Part shown: one piece after another, positions 8,241 to 16,806 of the stretch | Position numbering within the stretch: the first letter of the stretch is position 1 | Layout: every line of letters begins with the position of its first letter | Assembly (NCBI GenBank): GCA_963752605.1 | Contig: CAVVYW010000007.1 | Span: 1-36,498 of the forward strand | Origin: CAVVYW01 sp963752605 | GTDB lineage: Bacteria; Actinomycetota; Thermoleophilia; Solirubrobacterales; 70-9 | Direction of reading: 5' to 3' | Length of the DNA stretch: 36,498 nt | Made by a program: the position numbers and the translations under genes | Notes under the pieces: generated by a model | Seen by the model: the letters and a program-made list of their open reading frames with translations, nothing else | The model's database searches: none | Told to the model about the DNA's origin: nothing

Positions 8241-11200
8241 CTACGCCTCCGACGCCGGGCAGATCAGCCTGAAGTCACACCAGGAGCAGATCTCGGGCGA
8301 GGGGCGCGGCTCGAAGTCCTGGCCGAGGATCCCCTCCCCGACCTCCAGCACCACGCTCTCGACCCGCTCCAGGTCGTCAGGCGAGCCGCCGACCGCGACC
8401 TTCTCGTCGGCGAGCACATACCAGTAGCTCCCCGCGGCCCCGTCGAGCCTCCAGGCCTCGCGCGCCGCGAGCCGGTAGATCGCGAGCTGCACGTCGCCCT
8501 CCAGCGCCGGCTGTGGCTTGGGGTCGCCTGTCTTGTAGTCGATCAGCTCGTAGCCGCCGGTCGGCAGCTCGTCCACCCGGTCGACCCGGCCGCGGAGATG
8601 ATGGGGGCCGATGCGGAAGTCGAACTTCCGCTCCACCCAGCGTGGGCTCGAGCCGCTGGAGGCCTCGCGGGCGTGATAGCGCCGCAGCGCCTCGATGGCG
8701 CGCTCGCGGAACTGGAGCTCGTCGGCGGTCTCGCCGAACCCCGCCTTGCGCCAGGCCGCACCGAACAGGGCCATCAATCGCTGGAGGCTTCCGGCACCCT
8801 CGCCCGGCGCCGAATCGGTGGACGGGTCCGTGGCCGCTGAGTGGAAGCGCTCGAGCACTTGGTGGATGACGATCCCGAAGCGCTGGTTGATCGTCGTCTC
8901 CTGCGGGATGCCGAAGACGCGCGCGAACTTGTACTTGAGCGGGCAGGTGCGGTAGAGCTCGATGTCCGTCGCCGACAGGGCGAGGCCCTCGCCCCGACGG
9001 GGCAGGAAGGCCTCCAGGGACGGCTCGTCCCGGGCGGCGATCAGCTCGCGGCGCCGCTTGGCCGCTCCCTCCTCGTCCAGCAGGTAGGCGTCGAGCCCGG
9101 AGTCCGCGAGCGCCTTCCGCTGCTCCGGCGAGATCGCGTGCTCGAGCAGCTCGTTGATGGCGGGGAGCGCCTCGGCGACCGGCTCCTCGCCCGGTCGCTG
9201 GATCAGCCCGGCGAGCTTCACCAGCTCCAAGAACCGCCCGACCGCGGCCGTGACGTCGATGTAGGTGTCGAGCCGCGGCTCGCGGAGCTTGCCGCCGGCG
9301 CGCCAAGCCTCCTCGAGGACCTCGTCCTGGATCATCCGGTAGGTCGCCTGCAGGCCTTCCGCGGGGCCGAAGAGCTCCTCGCCGTGATCCTGCTCGGAGG
9401 CGTCCAGCACGGCTCCCGCCACCCCGTAGAAGGGCGACGGCCGCGCCTCGCCCTCCTCGGTCGCCAGCGGCCTCGACATGACCAGCTCCTGGCGGGCGCG
9501 CGTCATCGCGGTGTAGAGGAGACGGCGCTGCGCCGCCTCATGGCCGGGAGCGGCTCCACCAACCTCGGGCGGCACCGCCGGTCGTCCAGGCGGGGCCGGG
9601 CCGGGCACAGCGCCGGCGTGGAGTCCGACGATGTAGACCCGATCGAACTCGAGCCCTTTCAGCGTGTCGAGGGGCATCACCCTGACCGCGTCGGCGATCG
9701 CTTCCACCGGCTCGTCGGTAGGGGAGACCCCGGCCTCCGAGACCGCCGCCAGATAGCGGACGAAGTCGCGGTTGGAGCCGTCGGGCTCCCGGCGCGTCCA
9801 GGTCGCCGCCAGCTCCCCGAGGCGCGACAGGTTCCGGAGCCGCTCCGCGGCCTCCGGATGCGCGGCGAAGAGGCGGTGCCGGCGAAAGCCGATCCGCTCG
9901 ATCAGGCGGCGCACGAAGACGTCGGCGCGCATCTCCGCCATCGCCTTCGCGGCCTTGCCGTGGAGGTCGAGGAAGTTGCGGATGCGGTCGCGGGCCTCCG
10001 GCGCGATCTGGGGGCTCTCCAGGGACGCCTCCAGCGCCGAGACCATGTCGAGCTTTCGGCGCCGCGCGATCGTGGTGCAGCGGGCCAGGTCCACCGAGCG
10101 GAGGTCCACGGGCGGCCTGCTCAGGGCGCGGACGGTCGCGGCGGTGTCGGTCGGGTCCGCGAGCAGCCGCAGCCATGCGATCACGTCCCGGATCTCCGGG
10201 CGCTGGAAGAAGGCGCCGGGGCCGGTCAGCCGGTGCGGGACGCGCCGCTCCTCCAGAGCGGCAGCGATCGCCCTCGCGCGGCCTCCGCCGCGCGGGACCG
10301 CCACGCAGATCTCGCGGATGGGGACCTCGCCGGCCGCCAGCGCGGCCTCGATGTCCCTGGCCACCGCCTGCGCCTCGGCGCGCTCGTTGGCGCTGGTCCA
10401 GAACCTGATTCGCGTGGGCGGCCCGCCCGCCCGGCGCGGCACCTCGGGGGCTGAAGGGGGTTCGACGGATTCGCCCCCGTTAGGTAGGGCGCGGGCCACG
10501 ACCGCATGCGCCGCGTCCGCCAGGTCCCCGCCGTAGCGCCGGGCGGCCTCGAGGACCACCTCCGCCTCTGCCAGGTTTTCGAGGGCCCATGCCGCACCGC
10601 GTCTCGCAGGGGCCGCGTGACTGGTCGTCGTCGCAGGCGATCACCGCGCTCCGGGCACCCCGGCTGAGTGCTTGGATCATCGCGCGCTCGGCCGGGCAGG
10701 CGTCCTCGAGCTCGTCCACGAGCAGGTGAGGGAAGCGGGCGGCGATCGCGGCCGCGAGGCCGGGACGCTCGGCGAGCAGCCGCGTCAGCTCGAGAACGGC
10801 CTCGCCGCCGTCCATCGCGCCGGCGGTTCGAAGCATCGCGTCGTGAAGCTCGTAGATCTGGGCGAACTCGCGCTCCCGGGCGGCGGCGTCCCGGCCCTGG
10901 TCCGCATCCGCCTCGCGGCTCAGGGTCTCGGCCCACTCCCGGAAGCGCTTCGCCGTCACCCCGGCGGACTTGAGCGCGTCGATCCGATCGACGATCTGGG
11001 CCAGCAGCCCGGCCGCGTTGCCGCGGATCTCGTGCCGTCGCAGCGGCAGCTCATCGACCCGCTCGAGCAGCAGCGCGAGCCGCTCCGCTCCGGTCAGGGA
11101 CTCGAAGAACGGGTCGAGTCCAGCCTCGGCGGCGTGCTCGCGAAGCAGTCGCGCCGCGGCCCCCTGATGGGAGTGGATGACCAGCTCCTCGAAGGGGCCG

Positions 11201-11421
11201 GCCACGGTCTCCTCGGCCCGGATCCTGATGCGGGTCACGGCCGCTTGCGAGCAGGTGAGGACCAGGGCGCGCTCACCGCCGGCCGCGAGGGAGGCGAGGC
11301 GTCGGCTGAGTGCCTCGGTCCGACCCGACCCGGCGACGCCGAGGACGAGCAGGGCCCCCTCGCCGTGATCAACGACCCGCTGCTGAGCCTCGCTGAGTTC
11401 CAGCTCCGCAAGCTCGGCCAC
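8241..11421 (-). CDS. UvrD-like helicase fused to RecB-like Fe-S nuclease, degenerate Walker A (one frameshift)
   Basis: A DNA-repair type protein of about 1,060 residues, the size and layout of AdnA/AdnB or AddB-like subunits. The N-terminal SF1A part has LSEAQQRVVDHG, a Walker A-like GVAGSGRT (residues 28-35, Arg in place of the catalytic Lys), and Walker B VDELED (about 235-240). Motif III is weak (ACDDDQS). A shift near 10,600 follows, then the 2A region (FFQRPEIRDVIAWLRLLADP), motif V (DTLKGLEFDRVYIVGL) and motif VI (QRRLLYTAMTRARQEL). The C-terminus is a RecB-family nuclease: GRVDRVDE and YELIDYKTG supply catalytic residues, and Cys in YRTCPLKY plus ICSWCDFRLIC give the four-Cys Fe-S pattern. 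It starts at the GTG at 11421. The nuclease looks intact; the motor looks weakened. Confidence 0.88.
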
Positions 11422-11427
11422 GCGCCC

Positions 11428-11433
11428 AGGCTA
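11428..11433 (-). promoter_or_regulatory. -10 box (TAGCCT) of uvrD-like gene, leaderless type
   Basis: Reading the minus strand, TAGCCT ends 6 nt before the GTG at 11421. It has the same hexamer and the same spacing as the polX promoter at the left end of the window, hinting at shared control of two repair genes. Confidence 0.5.
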
Positions 11434-11447
11434 GATCATCGCGCCGC

Positions 11448-11453
11448 TAGCAT
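11448..11453 (+). promoter_or_regulatory. -10 box (TAGCAT) of IMPase-family gene, leaderless type
   Basis: TAGCAT ends 7 nt before the GTG at 11461. Together with the minus-strand box at 11428-11433, the 39-bp gap between the two divergent start codons holds two promoters. Confidence 0.48.
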
Positions 11454-11460
11454 CGGCCCG

Positions 11461-12331
11461 GTGAGCGAGCCCGGCACCCGCGAGACGCGGTCGACGCGTC
11501 CCGCGCCCCCGGCCCCTCCGAGGAGGAGTGGCTCGATGCCTTTCGCCGGGCGGTCGAAGGCGCAGCGAGAGATCTTCGCCTCCCACGCGGGGATCGAGGC
11601 GCAGGACCGAGTACGAGGGGGTCGGCGAGGGAGGGGACAACACGCTCGTGATCGACCGGCTGTGCGAGGACGCGATCTTTGCCGAACTGGAGCGACTCCA
11701 CGACGCCGGGCACGAGTTCGAGGCGATTTCGGAGGAGCGGGGGTCAGTGAGCTTCGGCGGGCCGGACCGCCCGCTGAAGGTCGTAATCGATCCCATCGAC
11801 GGCTCGCTCAACGCGCGCCGCACCATTCCGTGGCACAGCGTCACCATCGGCGTCGCGGAGGGCGAGTCGATGGCCGATGTCCGGCTCGGGTACGTCTACG
11901 AGTTCGGCGCGGATGAGGAATTCGTCGCCGTGGCGGGGCGTGGAGCGACGCTCGACGGCAGGCCTCTGACAGTGGTGCCGGGCGATGGGCTCGAGGTGAT
12001 CTCCGTTGAGTCCAACAAGCCCGAGCGCTTGCTGGCAGCCGCGCAGGAACTCCAAGGACTCGCCTACCGGGTACGGACCCCAGGCTCCATCGCAATCTCC
12101 CTCGCCTACATCGCGGCCGGCCGCTTCGACGGCATGGTCACGAGCAAGTGCCGGTCGGTGGATGCGGCGGGCGGGCAACTGATCGCCCGCGAGGCGGGTG
12201 CCCTGGTCAAGTTCGCGGAAGGTGGGCTCGAGGACGCCCCCCTGGACCTGTCAGCGCGCTACGACCTCGCCGCGGCGCGAACGGACGGGGACCTCGCAAT
12301 CCTCGACGGCGTCAGGAGAGCGTTGCCGTGA
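11461..12331 (+). CDS. Inositol-phosphatase-family protein (N-terminal frameshifts)
   Basis: Metal-dependent sugar or inositol phosphatase fold (IMPase/FBPase-like), cytoplasmic, about 285 residues. After the GTG at 11461 the frame changes near 11515 (EEEWLDAFRRAVEGAARDL) and again near 11610 before the long main segment. That segment has YEGVGEGGDNTLVIDRLCED, AISEERG (the metal-binding Glu pair), VVIDPIDGSLNARR (DPIDGS is the catalytic signature) and the C-terminal SVDAAGGQLIAREAGALV, equivalent to the usual W-D-x-A-A motif. The Trp before the signature is replaced, so the exact substrate is uncertain. The stop overlaps the next start by 4 nt (GTGA), so it is coupled to the metallopeptidase gene. 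Confidence 0.84.
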
Positions 12332-13414
12332 CCGAGCCGATCGGCATCGTCGACTGGGCGCTCGCGGAGCGCCTCGCCGCCGCCCTCGCGGGAGACGGCC
12401 CGAGATGGGATGGAAGCGAGGAGGAGCTGCGCGCCGAGTCCGACCGGGCCGCCAAGCTCGTCCGCCGCTACACGGGCCTGAAGCCGAAGGGCCGGCTTCC
12501 GGAGGCGGAGCTGATCGACCGCGACGAGTGGGCGATGGTGAACATCGAGTCGTTTCGCCAGATGTCCAACCGGGTCGAGGCGGCGCTGGAGGACCGGATG
12601 CAGTCGTCCGGGCGGCCGAGCAGCGTCTCGCGCACGCTGACCGCCGCCGCGACCGGCGCCGAGGTCGGCCTGGCGGTCGGCTATCTGGCGCAGCGCGTGA
12701 TTGGCCAGTACGACGTCGCCCTGATCGGCCCGACGCGCGCACCGAGGCTGCTCTTCGTCGGGCCCAACCTCTCGGCCGCGCGTGCGAGGCTCGACGTGGA
12801 CCGCGACCTGTTCCTTCGGTGGATCGCCCTGCATGAGACGACGCACGCCGTCCACTTCGCGTCGGTGCCCTGGCTGCGCGAGCATCTCGGCGCCGTCGCC
12901 GTCGAGCTGTTCGAGAAGGCGGCCGTCGAGGTGAAGCCGGGCGAGCTGCTCGGCAAGCTGGTCCGCCTCAACCCGCGCGAGCTGGTGCGCTCGGTCGCCC
13001 GCGGCGATCTCGCCTCGCTGCTCTGGACCGAGCCACAGCGACAGCTGGTCGACCGCCTGATGGCGGCGATGACGCTGGTCGAGGGCTATGCCGAGCACGT
13101 CATGGATGCGGTGGGGGAGGAGCTGGATCCCGGCTATACCCAGCTTCGCCGGGCGCTCGACCGCGACCGGGAGCGTCGCGGCCTGCTCGACTCGATCGTC
13201 TCGAAGCTGCTCGGGCTCGACATGAAGCTGGCTCAGTACCGGCGCGGGAAGGCGTTCGCCGACGAGGTCGTGCGCACGGCCGGCATCAGGACGCTGAACC
13301 GCGCCTGGAGCGGCCCCGAGGCGCTGCCCAGCCGCCGAGGAGCTCGACTCGCCGGCCGAGTGGATCGAGCGAGTGGGCGCCGCCCGCGAGCACCGCTTCG
13401 CGATCTTTCGGTAG
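12328..13414 (+). CDS. Zinc-dependent metallopeptidase, DUF2342/F420-associated type (one frameshift)
   Basis: An actinobacterial zincin-like protein of about 361 residues, cytoplasmic (no signal peptide). The zinc motif is HETTH (residues 169-173, inside LFLRWIALHETTHAVHF), with a likely third ligand in VEGYAEHVMD (Glu near 252). Two conserved blocks, NIESFRQMSNRVEAAL and LLFVGPNLSAARARLDVDRD, match the family sometimes labelled coenzyme F420 biosynthesis-associated. No F420 gene lies in this window. A shift near 13,333 breaks the last 27 codons; the alternative frame gives AEELDSPAEWIERVGAAREH and stops at 13414. The GTG start overlaps the upstream stop. Substrate unknown. Confidence 0.83.
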
Positions 13415-13432
13415 AGGGAGCCGGCCAGGGCG

Positions 13433-13456
13433 TAACCCGGCTGACCGGCCGGGTTA
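13433..13456 (+). terminator. Hairpin after the metallopeptidase gene
   Basis: A perfect 8-bp stem TAACCCGG / CCGGGTTA with an 8-nt loop, 19 nt after the stop codon. Only a short A/G run follows, with no T-tract, so termination is plausible but not certain. It separates this operon from the LexA-like box that follows 3 nt later. Confidence 0.5.
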
Positions 13457-13458
13457 AA

Positions 13459-13470
13459 GAACGTATGTTC
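13459..13470. promoter_or_regulatory. LexA-like SOS box (GAAC-GTAT-GTTC)
   Basis: A perfect GAAC-N4-GTTC palindrome, the core of the Gram-positive/actinobacterial LexA (DinR) site, extended by one further matching G on the right (GTTCG). It ends 3 nt before a TACACT -10-like box, where a bound repressor would block polymerase. Such an 8-base pattern is expected by chance roughly once per 65 kb, so its placement is the main support. Confidence 0.45.
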
Positions 13471-13473
13471 GGG

Positions 13474-13479
13474 TACACT
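13474..13479 (+). promoter_or_regulatory. -10 box (TACACT) of repeat-protein gene
   Basis: A TANNNT box just right of the LexA-like palindrome. A start near 13486 would give a leader of about 55 nt, with GAGAGAGG before the ATG at 13542. This gene would be one of the few in the window with a normal leader. Confidence 0.4.
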
Positions 13480-13541
13480 CTTCTCGAACAAAGTTAGAAC
13501 TAATAAGATCCCCGAAACCCAGAGAGAGGTTGAGAAGCAAG

Positions 13542-14054
13542 ATGCCGGAGCTTCGTTCCAAGCGCAATTCGAACAAGACCGACGAGAGGCCACCAACGGC
13601 GCCACGCCCACTCGGAAGCCCTCCGAGCAGGCGCTGGAGTACGTCGACGTGACCTTCGGTCTCGCGCCCACCGTGGCCGAGGCCGTTCGCAAGCTCGTGG
13701 AGCAGCTGCGTGACCCCAAGCACCCGCGAGCAGGAGCTGAAGACGATTCAGGCGCAGATCGAGCGGCTGCGGAACCCGGAGACCCGTGAGCTCGAGCTGC
13801 AGACGCTCCGCAAGCGCCTCGACGCCGAGGTCGAGAAGGCCAAGGTCGAGGGTCCGGTGAATCGAAGCAAGGTGACCAAGCAGGTCGTGGACCAGGCGCA
13901 GAAGGCGCGCAAGCGCGTCGAGCAGACGCCGGTCTACAAGCAGGTCGAGCCGGTGTACAAGAAGCGCGTTGAGCCGGTCGTCAAGCAGCGCGTCGAGCCG
14001 GTCTACAAGCAGCGCGTCGAGCCGACCGTGAAGAAGGTGGCCGAGCGCGTCTGA
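13542..14054 (+). CDS. Small charged octapeptide-repeat protein, function unknown (two frameshifts)
   Basis: I do not recognise this protein of about 170 residues. It starts MPELRSKRNSNKTDER (ATG 13542, purine-rich AGAGAGAGG upstream). A shift near 13587 leads to a globular-looking stretch (SEQALEYVDVTFGLAPTVAE, AVRKLVEQLRDP), and a shift near 13721 restores the first frame. Next comes a helical, probably coiled-coil part (QELKTIQAQIERLRNPETRE, LELQTLRKRLDAEVEKAKVE). The end is a run of near-identical octapeptides, VEPVYKKR, VEPVVKQR, VEPVYKQR, VEPTVKKV, after VEQTPVYKQ. It is strongly basic and has no membrane segment or signal peptide. It lies behind a LexA-like box and before a strong terminator, so it is its own transcription unit. 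A DNA- or granule-binding scaffold is conceivable; nothing proves it. Confidence 0.7.
13944..14039 (+). repeat. Four tandem 24-bp coding repeats
   Basis: Units begin at 13944, 13968, 13992 and 14016 and follow the form GTCGAGCCGGTCTACAAG plus CAGCGC. Units 2 and 3 differ mainly at the TAC/GTC codon; unit 4 is diverged. Each encodes one V-E-P-V-Y-K-x-R octapeptide. Such repeats can gain or lose units by slippage. Confidence 0.85.
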
Positions 14055-14149
14055 CGCTTAGCCCGGGCCGCCGTGGAGAGGCGGCGAGCCCGGAGGAGTC
14101 TGCTCGCACACATAGCTCGCGAGCGGAGAAGCAGCACCTCTCCTCCCTC

Positions 14150-14183
14150 GAGAAGCCGGCCACTGGCCGGCTTCTCTCTTTCT
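14150..14183 (+). terminator. Strong intrinsic terminator after repeat-protein gene
   Basis: A perfect 13-bp inverted repeat, GAGAAGCCGGCCA / TGGCCGGCTTCTC, around a single central base, followed by TCTTTCT. This is the best rho-independent terminator in the window. Another GC-rich hairpin (GCCGCC / GGCGGC) lies between it and the stop codon at 14054. Confidence 0.85.
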
Positions 14184-14249
14184 GGGAGCGGCTGCCGTTG
14201 CCTGTAGGGTCGGAAGATCGCACGCTCGGGGTGGCATGTCAGCTCTCGT

Positions 14250-16205
14250 TTGCCGGACCGGCTCAGCGCCGGGGCGGTCCTGCTGGCGCCGGCGATCGTC
14301 CTCCTCTACCTCGCCTTCTCGGCGGGAGGGTTCTTCGCCGGCAGCACGGCGGTGGCTGCGCTGATCCTGCTCGGGGCCCTGGCGCTTCGGATACTCACCG
14401 GCGCGCATCCGGTCGCGGGCGCCAACCTCTGGGTGCTGGTGGCGAGCGTCTCACTGGCCGGGTTCGGCGCCTGGATCCTGCTCTCCCAGATCTGGTCGGA
14501 CTCCGCGGCTCGCGCCCTGCTCGAGTTCGATCGGGTCCTGGTCTATCTCGCGGTGCTTCTGCTGGTCGGACTGCGCCGGCGGTCGCGGGGGCGGATGCAG
14601 GCCCTCGTCTGGGCGATCGGGATCGCGATCGTGGTCATCGTCGGGGCCGGCCTGCTCACCCGAATCCTGCCGGAGGTGTTTCCCACCGACCCGGCGGAGC
14701 AGGGCGCGGACCGGCTCAGCCATCCACTCACCTACTGGAACGGGCTCGGCATCACCGCCGCCCTTGGGATCGTCCTCGCGCTTGCGGTGGCGAGCGACCG
14801 TCGCCAGCCCAGAGTTGCCCGCCCGCTCGCCGCGGCCTCGATCGTGCCACTCGGCGCGGCTCTCCTCTTCACCTTCTCGCGCGGGTCGATCGCCGCGGCG
14901 GCCCTGGGGCTGGCGGTGTTCGCGCTGGTCGCCCGTCCGCGCGAGCTTCTCACCACCCTGATCGCGGTGGCGCCGCCGCTGGCGGTCGCCCTGATCGTCT
15001 GCTACCAGGCCGACGTGGTGGCGTCGGAAGATTTCGCGAGTGCGGAGGGCGTCGATCAGGGACGGACGGTCGCCTTGGTGGTGCTGGCCGCAATGGCGGT
15101 CGCCGGGTCCGTGCAGGCTCTCCTGCTGTCGCTGGACGATCGATTGGCCGCCCTGCGCCTGCCCGAGGGCACTCGCCGTCCGGCACTGATCGGCACCACG
15201 GCGCTCGTCTTCGTGGCGCTGGTGATCAGCGTCGCGGCTCTCGACGCCCCGGGCGCGATCGGGCGGCAAGTCGACCGTTTCCTCGAGGGAGGGGACGTGA
15301 AGAGCGACGGGGACGTGCGGGCGCGCCTCACCGACGTTTCGAACAACCGCGCCGATCACTGGGACGTCGCCGTCGACGCCTGGCAGGAGGGACCCCTCGT
15401 CGGCAAGGGCGCCGGGACCTTTGTGCTGCTGTGGGCCGAGGACCGTCCCATCGACTTCACCGTGATCGACGCCCATTCGCTCTACGTGGAGACCCTGGCG
15501 GAGCTCGGGGTGGTGGGGCTCTTGCTGCTGCTGGTCGCGGTCGGCGCCCTGCTCGTCGGGACAGCCCGTCGCTGCCGAAGCCCCGATCGCGTCCTCTACG
15601 CCGGGGTGCTCGCGGTGATCGTCACCTGGGCGGTGCATGCCGGGATCGACTGGGACTGGGAGCTGCCCTCGGTGACGATGGTTCCGTTCGCGCTCGGCGG
15701 GGCTGCCCTGGCCTCGTCCAAGGCCCGGGTGCCGGACCCCAGGCAGCTGGTTCGGGTCGTGATCGGGATCGGCCTGCTGATCGCCGCGCTCACCCCGTTC
15801 TCGATCGCGATCTCACAGTCCAGGCTGGATGCGAGCGTCGACGCGATCCGCGAGGGGGATTGCGCGCGGACGACCGACAAGGCGCTGGACTCGATCGATG
15901 CGCTCTCGGCCCGGCCCGAGCCCTTTGAGCTACTTGCCTACTGCAACGCCAGGGCGGGACGATCCGAGCTGGCCGAGCAGATGGCGCGTGAGGCGATCGA
16001 GCGCGACCCCCGCAACTGGGAATACCAGTACGACCTGGCCCTGGTCCGGGCGGTCGCCGGCGAGGACCCGCGCGCCGCGATCCGCAGGGCGGGTGAGCTC
16101 AACCCGCTCGAGGGACGGGTGCCCGACCTTGAGCGGAAGCTGCGAACGGACGACCCGGAGCAGTGGAGGGCGGCTGGACGAACCGCCCCCCTGCTGCTCC
16201 CTTGA
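14250..16205 (+). CDS. O-antigen ligase-like (WaaL/Wzy_C) membrane protein with TPR-like tail
   Basis: A 651-residue inner-membrane protein with about 12 hydrophobic helices and a soluble C-terminal segment. The large outer loop carries the ligase/polymerase signature: R..HWDVAVDAWQEGPLVGKG, then GTFVLLWAEDRP and DAHSLYVETLAELGVVGLLL with the conserved His. Residues about 530-640 form TPR-like helices (EPFELLAYCNARAGRSELAE, NWEYQYDLALVRAVAGED). Members join or polymerise lipid-linked glycans, or glycosylate proteins, on the outer face. The TTG at 14250 is the start in this frame. An ATG at 14236 in another frame, with GGGGTGG just upstream, may be the true start if one base is miscalled. It opens the polysaccharide half of the window. 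Confidence 0.85.
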   Translation: MPDRLSAGAVLLAPAIVLLYLAFSAGGFFAGSTAVAALILLGALALRILTGAHPVAGANLWVLVASVSLAGFGAWILLSQIWSDSAARALLEFDRVLVYLAVLLLVGLRRRSRGRMQALVWAIGIAIVVIVGAGLLTRILPEVFPTDPAEQGADRLSHPLTYWNGLGITAALGIVLALAVASDRRQPRVARPLAAASIVPLGAALLFTFSRGSIAAAALGLAVFALVARPRELLTTLIAVAPPLAVALIVCYQADVVASEDFASAEGVDQGRTVALVVLAAMAVAGSVQALLLSLDDRLAALRLPEGTRRPALIGTTALVFVALVISVAALDAPGAIGRQVDRFLEGGDVKSDGDVRARLTDVSNNRADHWDVAVDAWQEGPLVGKGAGTFVLLWAEDRPIDFTVIDAHSLYVETLAELGVVGLLLLLVAVGALLVGTARRCRSPDRVLYAGVLAVIVTWAVHAGIDWDWELPSVTMVPFALGGAALASSKARVPDPRQLVRVVIGIGLLIAALTPFSIAISQSRLDASVDAIREGDCARTTDKALDSIDALSARPEPFELLAYCNARAGRSELAEQMAREAIERDPRNWEYQYDLALVRAVAGEDPRAAIRRAGELNPLEGRVPDLERKLRTDDPEQWRAAGRTAPLLLP

Positions 16206-16222
16206 GGGTCGTGGGACTCGAG

Positions 16223-16753
16223 TTAGGAGGTGGAGGTTCTCCGACGGAGAACGAGACCGCCTATAAGCAGCCCGAAACCGGCGATGATGATCGGGATCGC
16301 CGCGAATCCGGTGACGGGCAGGGTGCCGCCGTCGCCGCTGGTGGCGGCGACCTGCTGGGCCTCGCCGGCAGCCGCGCCGCCCGCCTTCTTGAGCCCGCCG
16401 ACGCCACCAGCACCGCCGCCCTGCTGCTGACCGGCGACCCCGCTGCCGGGGGGGGTCGCGACCGGGTACTGCGCGACGCTTGCGTTGTCGCTGCTCGAGA
16501 TTCCCGAGATGGCGAGGCCGGTTCCGGTGCCCATCAACAGCATTCCGGCGGCCAGCATCGAGAGGATTGCGAGTCGTGGCTTCATCGTGGTTCCTACCCT
16601 GCCTTTCCTTGGATTGCGAATTGACCCGGCGCGTGCTCCGCTCGCCCGCTGCCGGACGCGCTCAAGCTCCTCGCCGGTCGGTACGGGTCGCTCAGCCTCG
16701 AGCCGACTGGCGATGCCCGCCAGGTCGTCTGGAAGATGGCCGTGGTCGTTCAT
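16223..16753 (-). CDS. LPXTG-anchored surface protein with anti-sigma-like N-terminus
   Basis: A 176-residue envelope protein. Residues 1-56 are soluble and resemble the short cytoplasmic segment found in many Solirubrobacterales proteins beside sigma factors (HLPDDLAGIASRLEAERPVP). Residues 58-82 are hydrophobic (AILSMLAAGMLLMGTGTGLA). A Gly/Gln/Ala-rich low-complexity part follows, and the end is a complete sorting signal: LPVTG (145-149), hydrophobic segment, RRR tail. A sortase would cut after Thr and attach it to the wall; no sortase is in the window. The ATG at 16753 is preceded by TATTAG and AGGGG. An internal ATG at 16585, with GGTAGGA upstream, would give a classical signal-peptide form. 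The ECF sigma gene is divergent, so regulation by this pair is likely. Confidence 0.78.
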   Translation of the reverse strand: MNDHGHLPDDLAGIASRLEAERPVPTGEELERVRQRASGARAGSIRNPRKGRVGTTMKPRLAILSMLAAGMLLMGTGTGLAISGISSSDNASVAQYPVATPPGSGVAGQQQGGGAGGVGGLKKAGGAAAGEAQQVAATSGDGGTLPVTGFAAIPIIIAGFGLLIGGLVLRRRTSTS

Positions 16754-16759
16754 CAACCC

Positions 16760-16766
16760 CTAATAC
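16760..16766. promoter_or_regulatory. Overlapping divergent promoters, surface protein / sigma factor
   Basis: The 53-bp gap between the two ATG codons holds TAATAC on the plus strand (16761-16766) and TATTAG on the minus strand (16765-16760), the latter ending 6 nt before the ATG at 16753. The two boxes overlap, so the genes probably compete for polymerase. Confidence 0.35.
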
Positions 16767-16806
16767 GGACGAGGAGGCACTTTCCTGACAGGGGGTGCCC
16801 GCGCCA

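Noticed and set aside
7368..11421. A defence system made of PAC2 protein plus helicase-nuclease
   Set aside because: The genes converge and each has its own promoter. UvrD/RecB-like repair proteins and PAC2 are ordinary chromosomal genes in Actinobacteria, and no mobile or phage-related gene is nearby.
12259..13719. Minus-strand open frame across the metallopeptidase and repeat-protein genes
   Set aside because: It crosses a hairpin and two promoter elements and shows no family motif; the opposite strand has clear motifs such as HETTH.
1..14054. Programmed frameshifting in the left-hand genes
   Set aside because: Shifts occur in many unrelated genes at differing sequences, in both directions and mostly at G runs, without slippery heptamers or downstream structures; consensus errors explain them better.
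14451..15638. Antisense open frame of about 395 codons under the ligase-like gene
   Set aside because: Very hydrophilic, with runs of charged and Gln residues, and no start signal; it is the complement of hydrophobic codons of the membrane protein.
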